Below, piece by piece: positions 42,986 to 54,679 of a stretch of 64,000 bases of DNA. The notes beneath the pieces were generated by a model. It saw only the letters and a list, made by a program, of their open reading frames with translations, was not told the DNA's origin and did not search any database. Position numbers and translations under genes: made by a program. Origin of the DNA: Copromyces sp. CBS 386.78 (taxonomy: Eukaryota > Ascomycota > Sordariomycetes > Sordariales > Sordariaceae); the NCBI GenBank assembly GCA_030685235.1, contig MU839194.1, positions 1 through 64,000 on the forward strand, read 5' to 3'. Position 1 is the stretch's first letter, and the number at the start of each line of letters is the position of its first letter.

Positions 42986-43144
42986 AGAACGGAAGGCACA
43001 TACCTCTATGGCCTCATGATTCATCTGGCAAGGTGCTCGACCACGGCAGGGGCAGTCACCCCGCGCGGGTCCATGGGTGGTCTTGGCTGGTTCTGATTCT
43101 GATGGGGTTCTTGATGGTTTTGCTTCTGTACAACCACATCAATA

Positions 43145-44059
43145 TTGGCTCAACTTCCACTCATTGTCTTCCACTTCTTTTGCAGTTTATTCTCTTGTAT
43201 CTCTCAAAAAATCATCAAGTCACTAGTAGTAGTGCAATCAAAACTCGCCTCCTCCAAAAGACCAATCTTTCTCCAACTGCTCATCTACTTCATCTTACCT
43301 TGGGCCTCGAGTGTCTTTCTCTCCAAGTCACCAACACCGTGTTGCCCTCTGACAAACGCAAGCTTGACATCTCCAACGCTTCACGGCAACTTCACTTTGT
43401 TGCGACAGCTCGCTCTGCGAGAAACCGTTCCAACAGCGCCATCAAGGTACGTCTGCCATCCCACTGCTCGTACACCAAACATGCTCGTTTATCGGCTAAC
43501 CATATACCCGTGTAGTGGCCAGAGACCAAAGCAGCTACATCTACCATTTGGCATCGCCGCCGGCTTTGGCCTTCCCTCTAAACGGCATCGACAGCCCAAT
43601 GAGAGTCGACTACAGGCACTACAAACACTACCGGACAACCACCAAACTGCCTCGTTGAGCCAGTGCCTCGGCCCCATATGCCGCTCGACACTCGTGCAAC
43701 TCCAGCTTCCGAGATACATGACTGGCTTGCTATCGACTGCATATCTCAGTGCCGTTCTCCATGAAACTTCTCCTCGATCAACAATCCAACTTGTGGTCGA
43801 GTTCCTGAAATATACCTCAACCGGCTTGGGCATCACGCTAGATCCCGGAGCACTCGACAACACCTCTTGTCGACACTTCTCTCCGACACTGCCTTGTCTC
43901 TACGGACGGTCCTATCCGTCTGGTCTTGCCGTGGTGGTAACCAAAATGCGGCGCAATCCCAAGACAGGACTTGCCCTGCCTATAGTTGTTGTGGTTTCTG
44001 TGGTTGCAGCGGCAACCACCTCCATCTCGTGGTTGATTCATGCAACCCCCCCACTGTGA
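43145..44059 (+). CDS. Doubtful gene or gene relic, 304-codon frame
   Basis: A long frame is open here, with a clean-looking intron inside it at 43447-43515 (donor GTACGT, GCTAAC branch site, acceptor TGTAG, 69 bases, multiple of three). The encoded residues are low in coding character. Protein-like segments also appear in the other two frames (SDKRKLDISNASRQLHFVA before the intron; RDQSSYIYHLASPPALAF after it). That pattern fits a frameshifted old gene better than an intact one. No domain recognised. Confidence 0.3.
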   Translation: MAQLPLIVFHFFCSLFSCISQKIIKSLVVVQSKLASSKRPIFLQLLIYFILPWASSVFLSKSPTPCCPLTNASLTSPTLHGNFTLLRQLALRETVPTAPSRYVCHPTARTPNMLVYRLTIYPCSGQRPKQLHLPFGIAAGFGLPSKRHRQPNESRLQALQTLPDNHQTASLSQCLGPICRSTLVQLQLPRYMTGLLSTAYLSAVLHETSPRSTIQLVVEFLKYTSTGLGITLDPGALDNTSCRHFSPTLPCLYGRSYPSGLAVVVTKMRRNPKTGLALPIVVVVSVVAAATTSISWLIHATPPL

Positions 44060-44248
44060 GTCAGTGTGTGTGACGGTGTGGTGTGTGGTTTGTCTTATTG
44101 TCTTCATCTTGTCGAAAGGCACCTTCTTCAATCTTTCAAAATACTCTTTTCTCCATATGGAGCTATTCTCGTTCGGGATTCACGCCCGCTGCTTTGCCCT
44201 CCCACTACGACCTCGCCTTGTTGGTGATCATCTTGTGCCTGAGCCCTG

Positions 44249-44659
44249 ATGCTCTTCACGAATCTCCGACCAGTCAAGATCATCTCCAAGAAGCATGGAG
44301 CTTTCTGTCAGTCCGCCAGTCTCAGACACTCCAAGAGCGAGGACGACTTCGACTTCGACATTGCCATTGCCGCCCTCTGCACAACATCCAGCGGCCCGAC
44401 AAGTTCATCTCCGAGGTCAAGCATCTCAGCTGCCGCTTCAACAAGGGACATCGCAAAATGGACACAAATTCCAATGACGACCCGGATTTCACTCGTTTCC
44501 AAGAAGCATGGAGCTCGCCGGCGCCTTCAGGTTGGGTGGGACACCCACCTTTTTCAACGATGTTCTCAAAAGTTACTCTCGCTTCCACATCCTGGGAAAA
44601 CAAACGCTCCTGTGATGGCTTGTGTAACCACAACGAAGTGGCTGATGAAAGAACTATAG
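44249..44659 (+). CDS. Doubtful small ORF, 136 codons
   Basis: The frame MLFTNLRPVKIISKKHGAF contains KSEDDFDFDIAIAALCTTSS and a second SKKHGA motif 80 residues later, so some internal duplication is visible (AGAAGCATGGAGC occurs at 44289 and 44503). An overlapping frame (44083-44727) is longer but looks random. It may be the tail of the relic at 43145. No function is proposed. Confidence 0.3.
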   Translation: MLFTNLRPVKIISKKHGAFCQSASLRHSKSEDDFDFDIAIAALCTTSSGPTSSSPRSSISAAASTRDIAKWTQIPMTTRISLVSKKHGARRRLQVGWDTHLFQRCSQKLLSLPHPGKTNAPVMACVTTTKWLMKEL

Positions 44660-44706
44660 GCAGGGAAGGTTCATGCGCGCGAACACTACTCCGGGTGATG
44701 GGGGGA
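44656..44706 (-). repeat. Right arm of the 50-bp inverted repeat
   Basis: Reverse complement of 37364-37412; the core of 32 bases is exact. Beyond it (44750-44860) the sequence becomes AT-rich with repeated CTTATTAA motifs before the normal intergenic DNA preceding the Emi1-like gene. Confidence 0.85.
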
Positions 44707-45236
44707 CCGTCTACAGCGGGCATTTAGATAAATGCAAATTGGCCAATCAGGTACCTCCCTCGTTCAACAAGGCTTATTAAATCAATAGGCCTTATTAAAT
44801 TTATAAGTCTTCTATACAAGTACCTTATTAAGGCTTAGAAGGCCTGTTCCCTGGCAGGTTTTCCTGCTACGGTACTTGAACTGTTTCCCTCTACATTATA
44901 ACCAAGGCATGATCTTACCACCTTGGAGAGGTATGCCGTTTTGAAGCTTGTTCAATATGCCATATTGAATCTTTCTTGATGCCTTCTGTGCTGATCCGTA
45001 CCTAGGCAGCCATGACATTTTGTCTTTGAGAGGTTAGGTTTGGGACAGTTCGGGATAGATCCCAGGGGACAACCGGACAAGAGACAATCCAGCCTGTAGA
45101 TGTAGGCAGTAAAAAATGGTACCATTGGCCAATGCGATAGTAACGACATGTCAAGAACGGTAAAAACACAGACATAACGTGGTATATATCACTCCCATCC
45201 CAAACCCACCCTTTGTCTCTCATTCACCACTTCCCA

Positions 45237-46058
45237 TCAATCCAACCCCAACTGCTCCCTAACCAACCTCCTCCTCTCCATCTCCCTCCTCTTAAACTCC
45301 TCATCACTGACCTTCTCCGTCCCCTCCTCCCAGCTCTGCCTAAACTCACTATCCCACTCGACCCTCTTGTCACGACTCTCCCACACGTCCTCACTACTCG
45401 GCTGTCCGCCGCCATACTTGGCCTCCTCCTTTTTCCTGTAATAGTCCTTCACAGCCTCGGCCTTCATCTCGGGACTAAACGACTTGGTGCGCATGCAGAA
45501 CCAGAAATCGTCCCACAGGTCCGAACAGTTCTTCATGGTGCCGTACCGGTACACGGCGTTGAACTGCGATCCGGGGGTTTGGCAGTGCCAGGCGTAGTCG
45601 AAGGCGTCGCGGCAGGACAAGGTTGTGGGGAGACAGTGCTCGGACATGGCGAGGGAGGCGGCGGCGCGCGTCTTCTTGGGGATTTCGGGCTCTGAAGGGG
45701 TGGGTTCGTCGTCTTTGATGAGGAGTGAGGAAAAGGGGATGTAGGCTTTGTATTTGGCGAGGACGGAGGGGGATGCCGTTGCTGCTGGTTCAGACGAGGT
45801 AGAGGATGGTGTCGGTTGTTGGGAGGGTTGAGAGGACTTGGCGGCGTCGTCGCCTTGGAGCATTTCGAGGAATTTTTGGAGCTCGGTGTCGGCGGCGGAG
45901 GAGGAGGAGGAGGGTGACGGTGTTGGTGGTGGTGGCGGTGTTTGTTGCGGTTGCGCTGGGGGAGCAGCTGATTGTGTGGTGACAGTGGGGGTCGAGGTCT
46001 CGGTGGGCTTGCCTGAGGAGGCTGCCGAGGAGGAGGGGGAGGACCAGAACCAGCCCAT
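45237..46058 (-). CDS. Emi1-like twin CX9C protein (DUF3128), 273 aa
   Basis: The N-terminal 140 residues are Ser/Pro/Thr-rich. The conserved part has two CX9C motifs, CRDAFDYAWHC and CSDLWDDFWFC, about 20 residues apart, followed by FCMRTKSFSPEMKAEAVKDY and a charged helix. This is the DUF3128 pattern of yeast Emi1, a factor needed for early meiotic gene induction. Twin CX9C proteins generally fold by disulfide relay in the mitochondrial intermembrane space. The start MGWFWSS at 46058 was chosen because the 80 in-frame codons upstream read as leader and other family members begin similarly short. It is divergent from yme2, about 620 bases away. Confidence 0.87.
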   Translation of the reverse strand: MGWFWSSPSSSAASSGKPTETSTPTVTTQSAAPPAQPQQTPPPPPTPSPSSSSSAADTELQKFLEMLQGDDAAKSSQPSQQPTPSSTSSEPAATASPSVLAKYKAYIPFSSLLIKDDEPTPSEPEIPKKTRAAASLAMSEHCLPTTLSCRDAFDYAWHCQTPGSQFNAVYRYGTMKNCSDLWDDFWFCMRTKSFSPEMKAEAVKDYYRKKEEAKYGGGQPSSEDVWESRDKRVEWDSEFRQSWEEGTEKVSDEEFKRREMERRRLVREQLGLD

Positions 46059-46677
46059 TTTGTTTCGAAGGTGAAGCTTGTAGAGTTTGATCGGGTTTAT
46101 TCGAGATAGAATGCGCGGGAGGGTTAAAGACTCAATTAATAGGAAGCAGTCGGTCGTCGGTATTCGCGTCAAACAGAATGAGGGGTAGCAAAGCCTCAAT
46201 GCGGTAGCTGGTGAGGACGGCAAGTCTCGTGATGTTGCTGTTGTGTTACCAGTCTTTTCCTCGTTGATGTTGCGCGGAAGTTGAACAATTCCAGCCAATC
46301 AGACAGCCAGCCGTGGAAAATGTCGGGAACTGCGGCAGGCAACGGCTTGTTATCAGAAACTTTCACAGAACGGACGGGAAGTTGATAAGGCTTGAAGATA
46401 ACGATAACGGGCTTGGCGATGCCCCTCCCGATGACGTCGCACCTCAATGGTCCCGTCAGCTCTCAAGGTACCCGATGGGCCGTTTCCAGGGATCAGTTCA
46501 GTGAGGAGTCGGGTCGCGATCAGCTCCAAAGCCTGGAACGTGTTTTTGGTGACTACCTGCTATGGTAAGTACCCTGCTGTCGTGTCGCCATGCTGTAATA
46601 CTTTTTGGCTTCCTACTACCACCACGGGCATCCATTCTTTCAACCTACATACACCGTACATACATAATGAAGCTGCA

Positions 46678-49633
46678 ATGATATCTGCACACATGCTCTC
46701 ACGGCAGGCGACGAGACCTGGCCACCGAGTTCCTAGGTTCACCACAACCCACCACTCTACATGCCTCTTACTCCCAGTCTCTCACGGAAGAATCACCCGG
46801 GCTTGGTCAACAACAACCACCGACTCGACGGCTTCCACTGGTTCTCATAAAGCAAGTGGCCATATCGAGACTGCCCCCCATGAATCCCTCTTATTCTTCA
46901 ACAGCAAGTCCACCACATCTCTCTCACCCCTCATCACACCAAGACTAACGCGAACCAGACCTCTTCCCCCTCAAACTCAGTTCCGTCCTCATCTGGCGGC
47001 CATGGACGAGCGAAGATCTCCTCCAACGCTTCGAACAAAGGTCCCTTCACTTCATCGACCCCATCAGACTGGTCAAACGAGCCATCGACACTCACGACCA
47101 AGTTCCCATCAAGGTCACCGAGATCATCCCTCGTCTCAAGGATGGCGGCGCATTCGTCAAGTTCACCTACCCAGAGGACATGTCAGCTGCCCAAGTGGAA
47201 AGCAAGCTGTCCAAACTCCTTCACAACAACCCCATCAAACCATGGTTCAACCCCTTCGGCAGGGTCCAGACCGGCCTGGTCGAGGGCGTTCCGTGGCTAG
47301 AAGACCTGTACAGACTTCCTCGCAGCCGCATACGGGTTGAGTTTGTGCCAGCCAAGCACGACGAGTCCCCGGCCGAACTGTCGCAGGAAACACTCTACAG
47401 CATCTTCCGCAAATACGGCAAAATCAGTGAGATCACGTCCCAGCCGACAGATTCCAAGGTCCTGCCCCGCTTTGCCTACGTTGACTTTGTCTTGGTCCGA
47501 GACGCCATCATGGCACGGAATTGCATGCATGGTTTCGTCTTGCGCGAACAGGGAAGCAAAAATGCAACAAGATTACGGCTTTCGTACGAACAACGAGTCA
47601 AGGCCCATCACATCTGGGCTTGGTTCACGAGCCACCCTAGGATCATGATCCCGCTCGTCGCCGCCTTGATTGCCGCCTTCACTGTTGCTGTGTTTGATCC
47701 CATTCGGGAGTTCTTTGTCAAGGTATGTTGTGCAAGAGGAAAAAAGAAGTCATAGCCCTGATCACCCAAGTCTCCACCACCACCACCAAAAAGATATGCA
47801 ACTCGATCCACCCAGGGGTCGAACCTGGAACCTCCTGATTCGTAGTCAGACGCTCTGCCATTGAGCCAGCGGACCTTGTTGAAATTGCGATTGAGAAGTT
47901 GTGCTTTTGCATGGGATCGCATCGATCTGTTGAAAACTGCTAACACATTCGCACAGGCACACGTCCAGAAATACTTTGAATTCACAAACTCGCGGCTTTA
48001 CAAATGGTTCAAGTCGCAAACCTCCGACATCCTCGCCTTCCGTAGGCGCAAAACCGAAGATGCCGGTCTCAACGCCCTCTTCACCCACCGCAAAGACCTG
48101 ATCGACTCCATCCAAACCGGCCTTCTCGAGTCCGTCGACACCTTCACCGTCGTCCACGGCCCGCGCGGCTCTGGCAAGAAGGACCTGATTCTCGACCAAG
48201 TGCTCAAGGAACGCAGCGACGTGTTGCTCATCGATTGCAAACCCGTAGTGGAAGCGCGCGGCGAAGCGGGCACCATCCGCCGTCTCGCCTTCGAAGTCGG
48301 CTACCGCCCTGTGTTCTCCTGGTCCAACAACATCAGCAGCCTGGTTGACTTGGCCGTGCAAAGCACCACGGGCGTGAAAGCCAACTTCTCCGAGAACTTG
48401 GAGTCGCAAGTCGTCAAGATCTTGCAAACGACCGCGTCCGCGCTTAAGCAAGTCGGCTTGTCGGAGCGCAAGAAGGAAGACAAAGACGCCGATCTTTCAG
48501 AGGATGCTTATCTAGAAGCACACCCCGAACGGAGGCCAGTGATCGTCATCGACCACTTCCTCCACAAGAGCGAGGACAAGGGCGTCATCTACGATCGCAT
48601 CGCCGACTGGGCTGCCGCCCTGGTACAATCCAACATTGCCCATGTCATCTTCCTGACGGACGACGCCTCCTACTCCAAGCCTCTCCAGAGATCCCTGCCC
48701 GATCGCGTCTTCCGCTCCGTCACCCTCGGCGACCTGTCTCCCGACGTGGCCAAGAAATTCGTCATTTCCCAGCTGCAAACAGACACCAAGTTTGCGCATG
48801 ACGGGCAGCAGCAGGACCAGGATGACACCGAGCCCGACCGCTCTTCGAAAGAAGAGAAGGGCTCAAAGGACCACCCCACCGATCCCCAGCTCGACCCTGA
48901 TCTCCTCTCAGAACTAGACACCTGCATCGCCGCCCTCGGCGGCCGTCTCACCGACCTGCAAGTCCTCGCCCGCCGTCTCAAAATCGGGCAATCCCCGCAA
49001 AAGGCCGTCCAGGAAATCATCGACAGCACAGCCTCCGACATCCTGCGCATGTTTTTACTCTCCAACAAAACCTCCTCCTCCTCCCCCGAAAAGTCGGCAG
49101 AAGGAGCAGCAGGCAGGAAATACACAACCGAACAAGCCTGGTACCTCATCTCCGCGCTCGCCTCTTCCCCGCACTCATCGATCCCCTACAACTCGGTCCT
49201 GTTATCACCCACCTTTGCCTCGTCGTCGTTGTCAATGTCCAGCGCCAGCGCCCCAGGGTGGTCCCCGGAAACGGCCCTCGAAGCACTAGCAAACGCCGAG
49301 TTGATCACGATTAAATCACAAAATGGCATGCCGACGGAGATCAAAGCCGGGAAACCCGTCTACCAAGCTGCCTTTCAGAAACTCGCTTCCGACGCGCAGA
49401 TTAAAGCTCGAATGGACTTGTTGGTTCTCACGGAACTGGCCAAGATCGAGACCAAGAATCTTGAGAAGGTCGAGCAGGAATTGGTCATGCTGCAGGGACT
49501 GATGGCGAGGAGGCCCGGGGATGTAAGTGAACGGGTGGAATACCTGCTGGAGAAAATGAAGGGAGGGCAGAAGAAGTTGGGGGGTTTGGAGGAGGAGATT
49601 GGGCGTGTTAAGGGGGTGTTGGTTAAGGGTTAG
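46678..49633 (+). CDS. Mitochondrial escape protein 2, 888 aa
   Basis: Three exons: 46678-46903, 46959-47722 and 47957-49633. The first intron (55 bases) begins GCAAGT rather than GT, has a GACTAAC branch site and ends CCAG. It restores the frame between LLFFN and LFPLKLSS. The second (234 bases) contains a tRNA gene. The protein has a mitochondrial presequence, an RRM-type RNA-binding domain at about residues 197-285 (RIRVEFVPAK, RFAYVDFVLVRDA), a single transmembrane helix near 303-321 (IMIPLVAALIAAFTVAVF), and a C-terminal P-loop ATPase-like domain with GPRGSGKKD near 397. Yme2 is an inner-membrane protein that affects mitochondrial DNA escape, nucleoid structure and biogenesis. The match to the Neurospora family protein extends over the whole length. 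Confidence 0.93.
47804..47875 (-). tRNA. tRNA-Arg (anticodon ACG) nested in a yme2 intron
   Basis: A 72-base cloverleaf on the minus strand. Acceptor GGTCCGC pairs with GTGGATC (two G-U), discriminator G. The D arm is GCTC/GAGC and the anticodon stem TCTGA/TCAGG has loop CTACGAA. The T arm CCAGG-TTCGACC-CCTGG is perfect. Anticodon ACG (read as ICG) decodes CGU, CGC and CGA. An A box (TGGCTCAATGG) and B box (GGTTCGACC) are present, and a T5 terminator lies just downstream (AAAAA on the plus strand at 47788-47792). The whole Pol III unit sits within the second intron of yme2, antisense to it. Confidence 0.95.
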
Positions 49634-50609
49634 GAATGGGGAGTCCCGATAGAGAGAGGGAGGGATATAAGACGTAGAGGAAGTAGAAGTAGATGGAGAA
49701 GAGAGAAGAGAGTGGTGAGTGGTGAGCGTTGATGAGTCTTTAGGATTTGATACCTTACCATAGTATTTATCTATCTTCTTTTCCTTCAATGTTATGTAAG
49801 GTGTGTATACTCTTCTCTCAGTCTCCCGTTAGTATTACTCGTACAATTTCAACAAGTACCGTACCTACCGCATTTGGCCCTTTTCTCCGTTTGAAATGTA
49901 TGTTATTGTTGTTCTTTTATCGACGACTGGAGTATTTGTTGTAGTGCTGGGGGGGTTGTGCTCAAGCTCAAAGTCACATCTATCATATTAGTTTACTGCC
50001 TCGCAAGCTTTGGTTAAAGGATGCTGCAAAACAAACATACATTTGTATATCCTATCCTTCAGGTCATCAAATCCAGGGTAAACTTCCGAGTTCCGTCGCA
50101 CGATACTTACCTGTATGCTGCTTATCACTTACTACCTGTATACAGCTTTTGAAGGCTCACATGGCTACCTCTACCCAGGACATGGCATGGCATGGCATCG
50201 CTTTCGTATGTCACATCAAACCTTCACCGTATATGTCGGGCCGGATACTTATGAAGATATGTATGGGTGCAATGGTAGGAGAGGACGGGAGGGAGTGGGA
50301 TAAGGGATAGACAGGGACGGAATATCTCTATTCGGGCCGAATGACGGTTTGTATATGAGATAGGATAAATGAAAGGGTGAATTTACGTGGTCGTAGTCTG
50401 GTCTGAATGTTCCTTTCTTTGCATGCATTCGCACGTGGATGGTACCAATGTAGGTACATGTATCCTATCTTGCCTGCCTGTGTGTTCCATGTTAGGTCCA
50501 GTCGTGATACTCTTTCCACCAACCAGACTAACACCGACTGATTCCTCGTGGTTCTGAAGTTTGAAAGAACCAAGTGAGGATATAAAGCTATCCTTGCCAC
50601 AAAACAACC
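49634..50609. other. Gene-free stretch upstream of 5S rRNA
   Basis: It holds the 3' flank of yme2 and the upstream region of the 5S rRNA gene. Sequence around 49740-49945 (TATTTATCTA... GTTATGTAAGGTGTGTATAC... CTTTTATCGACGA) resembles 40845-41030 near the young gene cluster, so a diverged duplicated flank is present. No coding frame is supported. Confidence 0.4.
50581..50584 (+). promoter_or_regulatory. TATA element of the 5S rRNA gene
   Basis: TATA at position -29 relative to the 5S start at 50610, the place where Neurospora 5S genes carry a required TATA box. Confidence 0.7.
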
Positions 50610-50728
50610 ACATACGACCATACCCACTGGAAAACTCGGGATCCCGTCCGCTCTCCCATAGATAAGCCAGTGAGGGCCAGACTAGTAGTTGGGTCGGTGA
50701 CGACCAGCGAATCCCTGGTGTTGTATGT
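50610..50728 (+). rRNA. 5S rRNA
   Basis: About 119 bases beginning ACATACGACCATACCCACTG and ending GTTGTATGTC, followed by a T5 terminator. The ends pair (ACATACGACC with GTTGTATGT) as in all 5S rRNAs. Identical to the copy at 58213-58331. Dispersed single 5S genes are characteristic of Neurospora. It is transcribed by Pol III with an internal control region plus the upstream TATA. Confidence 0.96.
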
Positions 50729-50740
50729 CTTTTTACCCAC

Positions 50741-50756
50741 ATTTTTTTTTTTTTAA

Positions 50757-50781
<25 letters not shown>
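50741..50781. repeat. Oligo-T tract
   Basis: A nearly pure run of T (one AA interruption) lies just beyond the 5S gene terminator. The other 5S copy also has A/T-rich homopolymer just past its 3' end. Confidence 0.9.
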
Positions 50782-52487
<1,706 letters not shown>

Positions 52488-53597
52488 TTAGTCGACCTCC
52501 TCGACGGTGGGGCCGTCGTTGGAGTCGGCGCCAGGCTGGCCGCCGGGGAAGCCGCCGGGAGCACCACCGGGCATGCCACCGGGGGGAGCGCCACCAGCAC
52601 CGTAGAACTTCATCATGATGGGGTTGGCAACAGCCTCGAGCTCCTTCTGATGCTCCTCGTACTCCTCACGAGTAGCCTGCTGGCTCTCGTCGAGCCAAGC
52701 GACGGTCTTGTCGATCTCGGCCTTGAGCTTCTCCTTGTCGGCAGCGTCAAGCTTCTCGTCGACCTTGGAGTCACTGAGAGTGTTGCGGAGAGAGTAGGCG
52801 TAAGACTCAAGGCCGTTCTTGGCAGCGACGCGCTTGCCCTCAGCCTCATCCTCCTCCTTGAACTTCTCGGCCTCAGCAAGCATGCGCTCGATCTCCTCCT
52901 TGGACAGGCGACCCTTGTCGTTGGTAATGGTGATCTGGTTGGTCTTGCCGGTACCCTTCTCGAGGGCGGAGACGTTCATGATACCGTTGGCATCGACATC
53001 GAAGGTAACCTCGATCTGGGGGACACCGCGGGGAGCGGGGGGAATGCCGGTAAGCTCGAACTTGCCGAGGAGGTTGTTGTCCTTGGTGCGCTGACGCTCA
53101 CCCTCGTAGACCTGGATAAGGACACCGGGCTGGTTATCGGAGAAGGTGGAGAAGACCTCGGACTTCTTGGTAGGAATGGTAGTGTTGCGGGGGATGAGCT
53201 TGGTCATCATGCCACCGGCGGTCTCAATACCGAGGGAGAGAGGGGCAACATCGAGAAGCAAGATCTCGGAAGTAGACTTGGAAGAGGTATCGCCGGAAAG
53301 AATGGCGGCCTGAACGGCAGCACCATAGGCAACGGCCTCATCGGGGTTGATCGATTTATTGGGCTCCTTTCCGTTGCTATGTAGCCGTTGATTAGTCTCT
53401 GTTCAAATTCGGATGGTTGTTCTGTGGAAGAAACTTACAAGTAGTCGCTGATGAGCTTCTGGATGCGGGGAATACGAGTAGAGCCACCGACGAGAACGAT
53501 CTCGTGGACCTGGGACTTGTCGATCTTGGCATCGGTCAAGACACGGTCAACAGGCTGGATGGTGGAGCGGAAAAGGTCCTGGCAAAGCTCTTCGAAG

Positions 53598-53632
<35 letters not shown>

Positions 53633-54164
53633 CTCGAAGAGAGAGTCGATCTCAATGGAGGTCTGGGCGGAAGAAGAGAGGGTACGCTTGGCACGCTCGC
53701 AAGCAGTGCGGAGACGACGGAGGGCACGAGCGTTGGTGGAGAGATCCTTCTTGTGCTGTGAGGGGGTTAGCATCTGACAATATGCATTAAGCTCAATGTT
53801 TTAGGCATCGACTCCAACATTTGAGGCGTTGAATTGAATGCTTTATGCATTGAGTTCACGGCTTGAGGGATTACTGACCTTGCGCTTGAACTCCTGGACA
53901 AAGTGGTTGACGAGACGGTTGTCGAAATCCTCACCACCCAAGTGAGTATCACCGGCAGTGGACTTGACCTCGAAGATACCCTCCTCAATAGTAAGGAGAG
54001 AGACATCAAAGGTACCACCACCGAGATCGAAGATGAGGACGTTGCGCTCACCCTCGACCTTCTTGTCGAGACCGTAGGCAATGGCGGCAGCGGTGGGCTC
54101 GTTGATAATACGGAGGACGTTGAGGCCAGCAATGAGACCGGCGTCCTTGGTGGCCTGACGCTGG

Positions 54165-54202
<38 letters not shown>

Positions 54203-54679
54203 GGTCACCTGGCCACCGAGGTAGGCCTCAGCGGTCTCACGCATCTTGGTGAGGACCATGGAGGAGATCTCCTCGGGGGTGAAGGTCTTGGTCTCGCCCT
54301 TGAACTCGACCTGGATGACGGGCTTGCCGGCACGGTCGATAATCTTGAAGGGGAAGTGCTTCATATCGGCCTGGACCTCAGCATCGGCGAACTTGCGACC
54401 GATGAGACGCTTGGCATCGAAGACAGTGTTGGTGGGGTTCATGGCGACCTGGTTCTTGGCGGCATCACCAATGAGACGCTCGGTGTCGGTGAAGGCGACG
54501 AACGAGGGGGTGGTGCGGTTACCCTGGTCATTGGCGATGATTTCGCAACTGGAGGTGTATGTTAGTGAAATGCTTCATGGTACTTCAAGGTGAGGCCAAG
54601 GTGTAACTTACCGATCCTCACGGAAGACACCGACGCAAGAGTACGTCGTACCGAGATCAATACCGACGGCGGGAGCCAT
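52488..54679 (-). CDS. Cytosolic Hsp70 chaperone, 647 aa
   Basis: Four exons, 54679-54612, 54548-53879, 53755-53439 and 53376-52488, join in frame with GT-AG introns. The protein has the Hsp70 signatures [14 protein letters not shown] at the start, [14 protein letters not shown] near 197, and [16 protein letters not shown] near 335. The substrate-binding domain includes [21 protein letters not shown] Gly/Pro-rich lid end terminates in VEEVD, the EEVD tail that binds TPR co-chaperones and marks the cytosolic/nuclear class. ATP-driven folding of nascent and stressed proteins is the known role. Length is normal for the class. Part of intron 3 and exon 4 is duplicated downstream in inverted orientation. 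Confidence 0.97.

Noticed and set aside
46447..47340. 297-codon single frame at the start of yme2
   Set aside because: It follows exon 1 of yme2 and then leaves the conserved frame after the GC-AG intron; the second half does not match the family.
53767..54132. Minus-strand frame continuing across hsp70 intron 2
   Set aside because: Out of phase with the conserved Hsp70 frame; intron signals at 53878 and 53756 explain the gap.
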